Counted from the first letter of the stretch, positions 9,591-16,799 are shown. The stretch: DNA of 21,990 bases from an uncultured Lachnospiraceae bacterium (GCA_902473545.1 CABRSG010000007.1:1-21990), one strand, 5' to 3'. The notes: generated from the sequence alone by a model not told the origin. Program-made: numbers and translations.

Positions 9591-9690
9591 ACCCGGCATA
9601 CAAAAAAACTGCCGGCGGAAGAATTTTCTGCTATGGCAATATTTACGTATAAAACGAAAATGGTGAAGAAAAAATTGGCAAAGTCGCTGG

Positions 9691-9769
9691 AGTAAAATGT
9701 AAAAAAGTAAAATTAATATTGAAAAAAGTAAAAAGTATGAGATTTTTGCATTGCATTTTAGTGTAAAAT
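9691..9769 (+). promoter_or_regulatory. AT-rich control region with repeated GTAAAA motifs upstream of the ABC importer
   Basis: GTAAAA occurs at 9692, 9699, 9707, 9728 and 9763, within a run of A-rich DNA. The last copy forms TAAAAT (9764-9769), a plausible -10 box. No good -35 lies 16-18 bases before it, as expected for an activator-dependent promoter. The repeats are candidate sites for the AraC-type regulator encoded just upstream. Low-complexity A-tracts could produce such copies by chance. Confidence 0.35.
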
Positions 9770-9792
9770 GGAGACACCAAATAAAGTGAAAG

Positions 9793-9834
9793 AAAGGAGG
9801 AGGTAACAAAGTTTTGTTACCGACAAAGGTATGA
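9793..9834 (+). promoter_or_regulatory. Structured ribosome-binding region: Shine-Dalgarno, hairpin, start codon
   Basis: AAAGGAGG (9793-9800) is a near-perfect Shine-Dalgarno but lies 30 bases before the ATG at 9831. Between them GGTAACAAA (9802-9810) and TTTGTTACC (9813-9821) form a hairpin. Folding it out leaves about 10 bases between the Shine-Dalgarno and the start, a normal spacing. No upstream in-frame start exists because TAA occurs in frame at 9804. A TTG mini-frame (9814-9834, six codons) ends on a TGA overlapping the ATG, so reinitiation is a second possibility. Confidence 0.6.
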
Positions 9835-11105
9835 ACAGGAATTTTAAGAAGGCGGCGGCAGCTCTGGCATCACTTAGCATGCTGGCAGCGATGACTGGAA
9901 GTGCAGTGTCTGCTGAAGAGGCGGAGCAGATCACCCTGAATGTATCTCACATTTTTGTAGATCAGGCAGACGGACAGTACAAGGGCTGGTACAGAGCATT
10001 GGATGAGTATAAGGAAACGCATCCCAATGTGACTATCGTGGAGGATACTGCGGATAACGATGCATACAAGACAAAGCTGAAAACACAGCTTGCGGCTGGT
10101 TCCATTCCGGATGTTTTCTATGCATGGGGCGGCGGATTTACAGCACCGTTTGTTGAGGCGGGAATCGTTGAGAATCTGGATTCCTATGTGGAAGATGGTA
10201 CGATCAACATGGATGCTATGATGCCGGATATCTGCAACAACTTCTACTATAACGGATCTCTCTATGGACTTCCTCTGGACAGCTTTATCGGAGTACTTAT
10301 GTGTAATCAGGAGCTGTTCGACAAGTATGACCTGGAGGTTCCGAAGACCATGGATGATCTCTACGAAGTCTCCAAAGTATTCAATGAGAATGGCATCACA
10401 CCGGTTGCAATGGGAGAAAAAGATAAATGGCCGGGTCTGTTCCCGTTTGGAGTGCTCGCTCTTAGATACGGCGGTGTGGAAACTACTACAACGTTGTTGA
10501 ACGGCGAAGGAAGCTTTAATCAGGAATTTGTCGCACAGACGGCACAGGAACTGCAGAAGATGGTAGATGAAGGGGTATTCTCCGGCGACAGCGTTGCCCT
10601 TACGAATGATGAAGCCATTGAAGAGTTCAAACAGGGTCGTGCGGCTATGTGGTACAGCGGAAACTGGCAGGTAGGCGAGCTTTCATCCGAGGGTTCCCCG
10701 CTGGCAGGAAAACTGACGATCGTGAACTGGCCGGCAGTGACAGACGCAGCAGGAGACCAGAACGCATTTGTCGGCGGCGCAAGCGCGACACTGGTGGCAT
10801 CAGCGACCAGCGAGCATAAGCAGGAAGCGGTAGAGTTCATTACATTCATGAGCCAGCATTTCTCTGACTACGCTTATGAGGAAGGTGCGATCCTCCCGAC
10901 CTGGAAGTATGAAGGCGATATGGAACTGAAGCCTTTCCAGGAGACACTGCTTGGACTGATGGAGAGCGCAGACGGTTTCTGTCTTGCATGGGATACTCTG
11001 CTTGACCCGGAGACGGCAGATGTTCATTCTACTTCCCTCCAGGGAATCTATGCACAGCAGATGACAGCTGACGATTATATTGAAGCTATGGCAGCAATCA
11101 GATAA
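9831..11105 (+). CDS. Extracellular solute-binding protein of a carbohydrate ABC importer
   Basis: A 424-residue family 1/8-type sugar-binding protein. Residues 1-28 are a signal peptide: charged MNRNFKK, a hydrophobic core and a VSA-EEAEQ cleavage site. The mature part shows typical family features such as NDEAIEEFKQGRAAMWYSGNWQVGEL and VGGASATLVA. There is no lipobox cysteine, which is unusual because most such Gram-positive proteins are lipoproteins; it may be secreted or held by another means. It is the first gene of the transport unit and is followed by a strong hairpin that could raise its mRNA level relative to the permeases. The ligand is not evident; the neighbouring GH78 gene suggests rhamnose-containing oligosaccharides. 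Confidence 0.92.
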   Translation: MNRNFKKAAAALASLSMLAAMTGSAVSAEEAEQITLNVSHIFVDQADGQYKGWYRALDEYKETHPNVTIVEDTADNDAYKTKLKTQLAAGSIPDVFYAWGGGFTAPFVEAGIVENLDSYVEDGTINMDAMMPDICNNFYYNGSLYGLPLDSFIGVLMCNQELFDKYDLEVPKTMDDLYEVSKVFNENGITPVAMGEKDKWPGLFPFGVLALRYGGVETTTTLLNGEGSFNQEFVAQTAQELQKMVDEGVFSGDSVALTNDEAIEEFKQGRAAMWYSGNWQVGELSSEGSPLAGKLTIVNWPAVTDAAGDQNAFVGGASATLVASATSEHKQEAVEFITFMSQHFSDYAYEEGAILPTWKYEGDMELKPFQETLLGLMESADGFCLAWDTLLDPETADVHSTSLQGIYAQQMTADDYIEAMAAIR

Positions 11106-11119
11106 TTCATAAAAATAAT

Positions 11120-11161
11120 GAGACTGCCGCTGGGTGTTGATTCTGACACAGCGGCAGTTTC
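11120..11161 (+). terminator. Intercistronic hairpin, partial terminator or mRNA stabiliser
   Basis: ACTGCCGCTG (11123-11132) pairs perfectly with CAGCGGCAGT (11149-11158), and the flanking GAG and TTC extend the stem. Only three T residues follow, so termination is probably incomplete. Its place between the binding-protein gene and the first permease gene fits the common arrangement in which the binding protein is made in excess. Confidence 0.6.
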
Positions 11162-11179
11162 TGGTTAGCAGGGATAAGT

Positions 11180-12055
11180 ATGAATAAAATTTTAGGAAAT
11201 AAAACAGCGATTGCCATATTTACAGTTCCCGCTCTTGTTTTGTTCGGGGGTACGATACTTTATTCGATTATCATGTCATTCAGATACAGTCTGCTTGACT
11301 GGAACGGATTTGGGGAAGGTGTTTTTGTTGGCTTTAAAAATTATGTCAAACTGTTTCAGGATAAGGTATTTTTGAGAGCCGCCGGAAATTCTCTCCTGCT
11401 GGGCGCGATCACACTGGTCACACAGCTTCCGCTGGCGCTGCTGCTGGCACTGATTCTGACCAGCGGGATCAAAGGCGAAGGCTTTTACCGGACTGTGTTT
11501 TTCATTCCTATGACGCTTTCATCTGTTGTGATCGGACAGCTCTGGCTGAAGATTTATAATCCGAACTATGGAATACTGAATACGCTTCTTGGGGCTCTGG
11601 GGCTGGAATCCTTACAGAGAAACTGGCTGGGGGATGTGGACACTGCATTGCTGAGCGCCTTTGTCCCGATCATCTGGCAGAATGTCGGATATCATATGCT
11701 GCTGTTCTATACATCGATCAAATCAATTTCCAGAGATGTTATTGAAGCGGCGAAGCTGGACGGCGCTACGGGATTTACTTCGGCTATCTATATTACGATT
11801 CCGCTGGTGAAGCCTATGATCCGGACCTGTGCGATTTTCGTGATCATCGGCTCTTTGAAAGCGTTTGATATGATCTATGTATTGACGAACGGCGGACCGG
11901 TTCATATGACGGAGGTTCCAAGTTCACTGATGTTCAGTAATATTTTCAATCTCAATAAGTATGGATACGGAAGCAGTATTTCTATATTTATTGTTGTGGA
12001 GTGCATTGTCATGGCGCTCGTGCTGCAGAAGATGTTTCATGTAAAGGATGAATGA
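11180..12055 (+). CDS. Carbohydrate ABC transporter permease (MalF/UgpA-like)
   Basis: A 291-residue inner-membrane permease with about six hydrophobic helices; the first is at about 10-35 (IAIFTVPALVLFGGTILYSIIMSF). The EAA loop that contacts the ATPase is visible from residue 189 (EAAKLDGATGFTSAIYITIPLVKP). The end is NLNKYGYGSSISIFIVVECIVMAL, typical of this family. It pairs with the next permease. The upstream Shine-Dalgarno is weak (CAGGG near 11168-11172). Confidence 0.93.
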   Translation: MNKILGNKTAIAIFTVPALVLFGGTILYSIIMSFRYSLLDWNGFGEGVFVGFKNYVKLFQDKVFLRAAGNSLLLGAITLVTQLPLALLLALILTSGIKGEGFYRTVFFIPMTLSSVVIGQLWLKIYNPNYGILNTLLGALGLESLQRNWLGDVDTALLSAFVPIIWQNVGYHMLLFYTSIKSISRDVIEAAKLDGATGFTSAIYITIPLVKPMIRTCAIFVIIGSLKAFDMIYVLTNGGPVHMTEVPSSLMFSNIFNLNKYGYGSSISIFIVVECIVMALVLQKMFHVKDE

Positions 12056-12070
12056 TGGGAGGGGAAGACG

Positions 12071-12922
12071 ATGTCTGAGAAAATGAAATCGAGAAGCGGA
12101 AATCGCCTCGTCCGGCTCATCACCACGGTATTTCTGGTCTTATGGGCTGCTCTGCAGATTTATCCTCTTATATGGCTGGTGTTTTTTTCATTTAAAAGTA
12201 ACGAAGAAATCTTCGGAGGAAATATCGCGGGACCGCCGCTGGTCTGGAAAGTTGAAAATTATTCAAATGCATTGATGGGTGGGAATGTGTTCCGGTATTT
12301 GTTTAATAGTATATGGGTTTCCCTGGTGGTAGTTGCGGTGACGACGGTACTGGTCGCCACATCTGCATATGCCCTCAGCAGAATGCGTTGGAAATTGAAG
12401 AAACCGGTGTACTGGATCTTCATATCCGGTATGACCATTCCGGTTCATGCCACGCTGCTGCCGTTGTTTTTGATATTCCGAAGTCTGCATTTTGTCAATA
12501 CTCCGATGGCGATCCTGCTTCCTTATACGGTATTTGCACTTCCCACCGGAATCATGATCCTCACGAATGCGTATGCCGCGCTTCCGATTGAAATGGAGGA
12601 ATCGGCGTGCATTGACGGGTGCAATGTCTATCAGATGTTCTGGAAGATCATGTTCCCTCTTGTAAAGCCTACGTTATCAGCGATTGCGATGTTCACGTTT
12701 TTGTCTTCGTGGAACGAGCTGATGTTTGCCATGACATTTATCAGCGATCCGAAATGGAAAACGCTGACAGTGGGTCTGCAGAGTCTGTCCGGAATGTTCT
12801 ACACGGAGTGGGGACCGATCGGGGCAGGAATGGTAGTTGCAACTTGTCCTGTTTTGCTGATTTATCTTCTTTTGAGTAAACAAGTACAGAATGCACTCGT
12901 GATGGGTGCAGTGAAAGGATAA
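12071..12922 (+). CDS. Carbohydrate ABC transporter permease (MalG/UgpE-like)
   Basis: A 283-residue permease with about six membrane helices and an EAA loop reading MEESACIDGCNVYQMFWKI followed by FPLVKP. The short C-terminal end (VQNALVMGAVKG) is characteristic of MalG-type subunits. GGGAGGGGAAG precedes the ATG. It forms the heterodimeric channel with the upstream permease. No ATPase gene follows, so the importer presumably uses a shared MsiK-type ATPase encoded elsewhere, as is common for this class. Confidence 0.93.
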   Translation: MSEKMKSRSGNRLVRLITTVFLVLWAALQIYPLIWLVFFSFKSNEEIFGGNIAGPPLVWKVENYSNALMGGNVFRYLFNSIWVSLVVVAVTTVLVATSAYALSRMRWKLKKPVYWIFISGMTIPVHATLLPLFLIFRSLHFVNTPMAILLPYTVFALPTGIMILTNAYAALPIEMEESACIDGCNVYQMFWKIMFPLVKPTLSAIAMFTFLSSWNELMFAMTFISDPKWKTLTVGLQSLSGMFYTEWGPIGAGMVVATCPVLLIYLLLSKQVQNALVMGAVKG

Positions 12923-12926
12923 TTGT

Positions 12927-14015
12927 ATGAAATTGAGAATTGGTATCATTGGATGCGGAGGAATTGCGACGGGTAAACATCTCCTGGCGCTGAAGGATCT
13001 GGGCGATCTGTGCGAGGTTACGGCATTTTGCGATGGCTTTGCAGAAAGAGCCGCGGCGGCGGCCAAAACGTATGGCACAAAGGATGCCCGGGTGTATACG
13101 GATTATCATGAGCTTCTGGCGGATCCCAATGTGGATGTGGCTTATGTCCTCACGCCGAATATCAGCCATAGCACCATCGCAGTGGATGCTTTCCATGCAG
13201 GAAAACATGTGATGTGTGAGAAGCCAATGGCTGTAAATACTGCGGAAGCACGGAAGATGATAGATGCGTGGAAGGCTTCGGGAAAGCATTTCTCCATCGG
13301 CTATCAGAATCGTTTCCGGGCAGATGTACAGCATCTGTACAAATCCTGCCGGAGCGGCGATCTGGGAGAAATCTATTATGCAAAGGCGTATGCTGTAAGG
13401 AGAAGAGGCGTTCCTACCTGGGGCAGTTTTATCCAGGGAAGCCAGCAGGGCGGAGGACCGCTGATTGATATCGGAACCCATTCACTGGATCTGGCGCTGT
13501 GGCTGATGGATAATTATGAAGTAGAATCTGTTACCGGAACAGTATTTCACAAGCTGGGGAGACTCCCGGAGGCCATGGATGGCAATATGTGGGGAGACTG
13601 GGACACCGGAAAATATGACGTGGAAGATGCGGCAGTGGGCTATATCAGGATGAAGAACGGCGCACTTCTCACACTGGAATCCAGTTGGGCGCTGAATACG
13701 CTGGATGTGCGGGAGGCAGAAGTAACTCTCTGCGGGACCAAAGCAGGAGCAGATCTGAGAAACCAGTCGCAGGTAGTTTATAACCGGGGAACCCATGGAA
13801 GACTGATGGAAGAAACCTTCACGCCGGGCAGCGAGCCCTGGGATTTCTTTGGGGCGCGGAACGACGCTCCGTATCTGGAGGCGAAGGAGTGGCTTACCTC
13901 TATTATTGAGGACAGGGATTCTATCGTAAAGCCGGAGCAGGCTTTTGTAGTGACTCAGATTCTGGATGCGATCTATGAATCCGCAAGAAAAAATGAGACA
14001 GTATGGTTTGACTGA
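12927..14015 (+). CDS. Gfo/Idh/MocA-family oxidoreductase
   Basis: A 362-residue NAD(P)-dependent sugar oxidoreductase. The Rossmann start is IGIIGCGGIATGKH (residues 5-18), and the family motif CEKPMAVN holds K99. In GGGPLIDIGTHSLDLALWLM, D181 and H185 match the usual catalytic pair. It starts four bases after the second permease stop and is the last gene before a terminator, so its substrate probably enters through this importer. Members act on inositols, glucose, 3-keto-sugars and glycosides, so the reaction cannot be fixed. It may replace or complement the broken dehydrogenase at the start of the window; that is inference. Confidence 0.9.
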   Translation: MKLRIGIIGCGGIATGKHLLALKDLGDLCEVTAFCDGFAERAAAAAKTYGTKDARVYTDYHELLADPNVDVAYVLTPNISHSTIAVDAFHAGKHVMCEKPMAVNTAEARKMIDAWKASGKHFSIGYQNRFRADVQHLYKSCRSGDLGEIYYAKAYAVRRRGVPTWGSFIQGSQQGGGPLIDIGTHSLDLALWLMDNYEVESVTGTVFHKLGRLPEAMDGNMWGDWDTGKYDVEDAAVGYIRMKNGALLTLESSWALNTLDVREAEVTLCGTKAGADLRNQSQVVYNRGTHGRLMEETFTPGSEPWDFFGARNDAPYLEAKEWLTSIIEDRDSIVKPEQAFVVTQILDAIYESARKNETVWFD

Positions 14016-14038
14016 GCCCTGGGCTTACTGACCCGGGC
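14016..14038 (+). repeat. GC-rich hairpin directly after the oxidoreductase stop
   Basis: GCCCTGGG (14016-14023) pairs with CCCGGGC (14032-14038), leaving one bulged T. No T run follows, so it is not itself a standard terminator. It may protect the 3' end of the mRNA after termination further downstream. Confidence 0.4.
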
Positions 14039-14099
14039 GGAAACCGGGGAACCGGATACAGTCCGTTCTATGCTGTGATTATGCGATCTGAAAGTAAAG

Positions 14100-14142
14100 C
14101 AGAGCAGAGGGGTTTATCAGAATTCATCCGCTCTGTTTTTTT
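14100..14142 (+). terminator. Intrinsic terminator of the transporter operon
   Basis: CAGAGC (14100-14105) pairs with GCTCTG (14130-14135), with further imperfect pairing inside, and a run of seven T follows (14136-14142). The stem is weaker than the other terminators here, but the long T run supports the call. Confidence 0.65.
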
Positions 14143-14205
14143 ATAATTTGTATTACATTTATGGAAATACTAGTAGAAGGTGCTTTCAGGCTGGCGTGAA
14201 CAGCA

Positions 14206-14277
14206 ACAATGTCGTAACGGTTAACAGGGCAGCCTGGCTGAACCGTTACACAATGTCGATTCCTGTCAGAAATCGAC
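14206..14277. repeat. Two adjacent inverted repeats in the gap before ychF
   Basis: GTAACGGTT (14214-14222) and AACCGTTAC (14241-14249) are perfect inverses with an 18-base centre. A second pair, GTCGATT (14255-14261) and AATCGAC (14271-14277), follows. ACAATGTCG is repeated at 14206 and 14250, and GGAAATACT at 14163 and 14282 flanks the whole. The block lies upstream of the likely ychF promoter, so it is not an attenuator for that gene unless transcription starts further upstream. It may be a protein-binding site, a small RNA or a repeat element. Confidence 0.5.
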
Positions 14278-14289
14278 GCACGGAAATAC

Positions 14290-14319
14290 TTGCCATCTTG
14301 TCGTATTTTGTGCTAAACT
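14290..14319 (+). promoter_or_regulatory. Candidate promoter for ychF-lgt
   Basis: TTGCCA (14290-14295) and TAAACT (14314-14319) are 18 bases apart, about 40 bases before the ychF start codon. Both boxes deviate from consensus, so this is a moderate call. Confidence 0.45.
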
Positions 14320-14361
14320 GTTTCATATTAAAAGATTATCAGTTTTTAGGAGGATAAATAG

Positions 14362-15459
14362 ATGAAACTCGGAATCGTGGGGCTTCCGAATGTCGGAAAG
14401 AGTACCCTGTTTAATTCCCTTACAAAAGCGGGTGCAGAATCGGCGAATTACCCGTTCTGCACAATTGATCCTAATGTGGGCGTAGTAGCGGTGCCGGATG
14501 AGCGCCTGCAGAAACTGGCGGCGCTTTACAATTCCGTAAAGGTGACCCCGGCAGTGATTGAATTTGTCGATATTGCCGGCCTGGTAAAAGGCGCGTCCAA
14601 AGGAGAAGGTCTTGGAAACCAGTTTCTGGCAAATATCCGTGAGGTGGACGCTATTGTTCATGTAGTGCGCTGTTTTGAAGACACCAATGTTATTCATGTG
14701 GACGGCAGCGTCAATCCGGTGCGCGATATCGAGACGATCAACCTTGAACTGATCTTCTCGGATATCGAGATCCTGGAGCGCCGGATCGCCAAAACCTCCA
14801 AGGGCGCCAGAAACGACAAAGCGCAGGCGAAGGAGCTGGAGCTGCTGAAGCGTCTGAAGGAGCATCTGGAGGAAGGGAAGCTTGCAATCAGTTTTACGAC
14901 GGATGATGAGGACGAGCAGGGCTGGCTGTCCGGCTACAATCTGCTCACCGGCAAGCCGGTTATTTTTGCGGCAAATGTGGCGGAGGATGATCTGGCGGAC
15001 GACGGCGCCTCCAACGAATATGTGCAGGCAGTGCGGGAGCTTGCAAAAGAGCAGGGCAGCGAGGTGTTTGTGATCTGTGCGCAGATTGAGCAGGAGATAG
15101 CGGAGCTGGAGGAGGACGAGAAGAGAATGTTCCTGGAGGATCTGGGAATTGCCCAGTCCGGTCTGGAAAAACTGATCCAGGCAAGCTACCGCATTCTCGG
15201 GCTGATCAGCTACCTCACCTCCGGGGAGCCGGAGACGCGCGCGTGGACGATTAAGGTCGGCACGAAAGCGCCGCAGGCGGCCGGAAAGATACATTCTGAC
15301 TTTGAGCGCGGTTTTATCCGCGCAGAAGTTGTAAATTATCAGGATCTTCTGGATTGCGGCAGCATTGCTGCGGCAAAGGAAAAGGGTCTGGTGGGACTGG
15401 AAGGAAAAGATTATGTGGTGAAGGATGGAGATGTGATTCTCTTCCGCTTCAATGTGTAA
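14362..15459 (+). CDS. ychF: Redox-regulated ATPase / Obg-like protein YchF
   Basis: A 365-residue member of the YchF/OLA1 family, the usual length. The P-loop is GLPNVGKST (residues 7-15), followed by FDIAGLV-type switch sequence (EFVDIAGLVKGASKGEGLGNQFL). FAANVAEDDL stands where other GTPases have NKxD, matching the known ATP preference of the family. A C-terminal TGS domain ends in DFERGFIRAEVVNYQDLLDCGS and KDGDVILFRFNV. It associates with ribosomes and is implicated in stress responses. GGAGG lies upstream of the ATG. It is the first gene of a short unit with lgt. Confidence 0.96.
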   Translation: MKLGIVGLPNVGKSTLFNSLTKAGAESANYPFCTIDPNVGVVAVPDERLQKLAALYNSVKVTPAVIEFVDIAGLVKGASKGEGLGNQFLANIREVDAIVHVVRCFEDTNVIHVDGSVNPVRDIETINLELIFSDIEILERRIAKTSKGARNDKAQAKELELLKRLKEHLEEGKLAISFTTDDEDEQGWLSGYNLLTGKPVIFAANVAEDDLADDGASNEYVQAVRELAKEQGSEVFVICAQIEQEIAELEEDEKRMFLEDLGIAQSGLEKLIQASYRILGLISYLTSGEPETRAWTIKVGTKAPQAAGKIHSDFERGFIRAEVVNYQDLLDCGSIAAAKEKGLVGLEGKDYVVKDGDVILFRFNV

Positions 15460-15489
15460 GCGCATCTTTGCCGGCAGAAAAATGGAGTG

Positions 15490-16395
15490 ATGAATTTGAG
15501 TGAAAAGACGGTTTGTTTTCCGAACCTGGGGCTTACATTTCAGAATGTAGGCAAGACGATCGATATATTCGGATATGAAATCGCTTACTATGGGATCATC
15601 ATTGCCCTTGCGATGGCGTGCGGCATTGCATTGCTGCTGCATGTGGCGAAAAAGACCGGACAGGACGACGACCAGTATTTTGATGTCAGCCTGATCACGA
15701 TCATAATTGCGCTTCTGGGCGCAAGAATTTATTATGTAGTATTTTCCTGGGAATACTATAAAGACAATCTCTGGGAGATTCTGAACTTCCGGGGAGGCGG
15801 ACTGGCGATTTACGGGGGCGTGATTGCAGGCATGCTCACCGTGTGGATCTACACGCGGGTAAAGAAGAGAAACTTCGGTCAGTTTGCAGACACTATCTGC
15901 GTCGGGCTCGTATTGGGGCAGATTATTGGCAGATGGGGAAATTTTTTCAACCGCGAGGCATTCGGAGGCTATACGGACAACCTGCTGGCGATGGCACTCC
16001 CAAAAGAAGCGGTGCGCGCAGGCGAAATCACGCAGGAAATGCTGGAGCATATAAAAGTAGCTGACGGAGTGGAATTTATACAGGTTCATCCTACTTTTTT
16101 GTATGAATCCCTCTGGAATCTGGCTTTGCTTTTTTTTCTGCTGTGGTTTACCAGCCGGAAACATTTTCACGGTGAAGTGTTTTTGCTTTACCTCACAGGC
16201 TATGGCATTGGACGGGCGTGGATCGAGGGGCTGAGGACGGATCAGCTTCTGCTGCCGGTAATAGGAATTCCGGTTTCGCAGGCGCTGTCGATACTGCTGG
16301 CGGTCACCTCGGCGCTCATCATTGCCGTTCGGAGAAGAAGAGAAAGGAACCAGAAAAAAGATGAACCAAATCGAAAGCCTGAAAGTACAGATTGA
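15490..16395 (+). CDS. lgt: Prolipoprotein diacylglyceryl transferase
   Basis: A 301-residue membrane enzyme that transfers diacylglyceryl from phosphatidylglycerol to the lipobox cysteine of prolipoproteins. Several hydrophobic helices are evident, and the signature GRWGNFFNREAFGG starts at residue 147. FRGGGLAIYGGVIAG and HPTFLYESLWN are further Lgt-specific stretches. The tail is highly charged (RRRRERNQKKDEPNRKPESTD). The start is uncertain: GTG at 15487, ATG at 15490 and TTG at 15496 are all in frame, and GGAG at 15484 is best spaced for the TTG. It follows ychF by about 30 bases and overlaps the next small gene. Confidence 0.95.
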   Translation: MNLSEKTVCFPNLGLTFQNVGKTIDIFGYEIAYYGIIIALAMACGIALLLHVAKKTGQDDDQYFDVSLITIIIALLGARIYYVVFSWEYYKDNLWEILNFRGGGLAIYGGVIAGMLTVWIYTRVKKRNFGQFADTICVGLVLGQIIGRWGNFFNREAFGGYTDNLLAMALPKEAVRAGEITQEMLEHIKVADGVEFIQVHPTFLYESLWNLALLFFLLWFTSRKHFHGEVFLLYLTGYGIGRAWIEGLRTDQLLLPVIGIPVSQALSILLAVTSALIIAVRRRRERNQKKDEPNRKPESTD

Positions 16396-16516
16396 AAAGG
16401 AACGCCGGAAACTGGAGGAAATGCTCAGTACCATGACAATGACCATGGAGGATGTGCTGAAGCAGAGCAGAAAACTGGACGGACTGATGGAGGAATATAT
16501 CGGTCTTACCAACTAA
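16361..16516 (+). CDS. Spo0E-like aspartyl-phosphate phosphatase peptide
   Basis: A 51-residue peptide starting at the ATG at 16361 inside the 3' end of lgt, in another frame. After a charged helix (residues 4-20) comes SRKLDGLMEEY (36-46), matching the SxxLDxLIxxY signature of Spo0E-family phosphatases, which dephosphorylate Spo0A-P and delay sporulation. Typical members are 50-85 residues. An upstream in-frame ATG at 16322 would add 13 residues but lies deep in lgt. The Shine-Dalgarno is modest (AAAGGA near 16342). The signature plus helical character makes this likely real, though the sequence is short. Confidence 0.7.
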   Translation: MNQIESLKVQIEKERRKLEEMLSTMTMTMEDVLKQSRKLDGLMEEYIGLTN

Positions 16517-16560
16517 CACAAGATAATGTGCGCAGGTTAGCACCACACGCAACATATGGA

Positions 16561-16588
16561 AAAGTACCCGGAAACGGGTGCTTTTTTT
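16561..16588 (+). terminator. Intrinsic terminator after the Spo0E-like gene
   Basis: GTACCCG (16564-16570) and CGGGTGC (16575-16581) close a GAAA tetraloop, with AAA on the left facing the T run on the right (16582-16588). It ends the ychF-lgt unit. Confidence 0.9.
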
Positions 16589-16771
16589 GTAACTACTCAG
16601 CCATGCGACAAACATCAGAAATGGATGCGGCATGCTTGCATGTAAGCAGACAGTTCTGATATTTGGCATATGGCGATTAGCCGTAAGTCACAGACAAGAG
16701 CTGTGTGAACAGCGAATAGCCTGCACAGCAGGCGGTCTGTGGCTTGATGGCTGAGGAGTTATTTTTTTATT
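16589..16771. repeat. Inverted-repeat-bounded structured element, MITE-like or small RNA
   Basis: AACTACTCAGCCAT (16591-16604) and ATGGCTGAGGAGTT (16747-16760) pair at 13 of 14 positions. Inside are ATCAGAA/TTCTGAT (16614-16620, 16654-16660, extendable outward), TATGGC/GCCGTA around 16670-16684, and an 11-pair stem AAGTCACAGAC/GTCTGTGGCTT (16685-16695, 16735-16745). That last stem encloses GCTGT-GTGA-ACAGC (16700-16713) and GCCTGC-ACA-GCAGGC (16719-16733). A T run follows (16762-16768). No coding potential was seen. No promoter fits between it and the terminator just before it, which argues for an inserted repeat or a read-through RNA. I do not recognise it as a known RNA class. Confidence 0.55.
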
Positions 16772-16799
16772 GCCCAATATAAAAAAATGAAAAAAACAC

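Noticed and set aside
14206..14277. Riboswitch or attenuator for ychF
   Set aside because: The structure lies upstream of the best ychF promoter, has no T run after it and matches no riboswitch core I know.
14148..14357. Small + strand frame of 69 codons before ychF
   Set aside because: It runs through the inverted repeats and the predicted ychF promoter, has no ribosome site and resembles no protein family I know.
14323..16512. Long minus-strand open frame of 729 codons
   Set aside because: It lies opposite ychF, lgt and the Spo0E-like gene, and the predicted protein has no recognisable domain. It reflects the codon bias of the + strand genes.
16685..16745. tRNA-like cloverleaf inside the structured element
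   Set aside because: The branched stem looks like a partial cloverleaf, but there is no GTTC-type T arm, no anticodon loop of seven bases and no CCA-proximal acceptor pattern.
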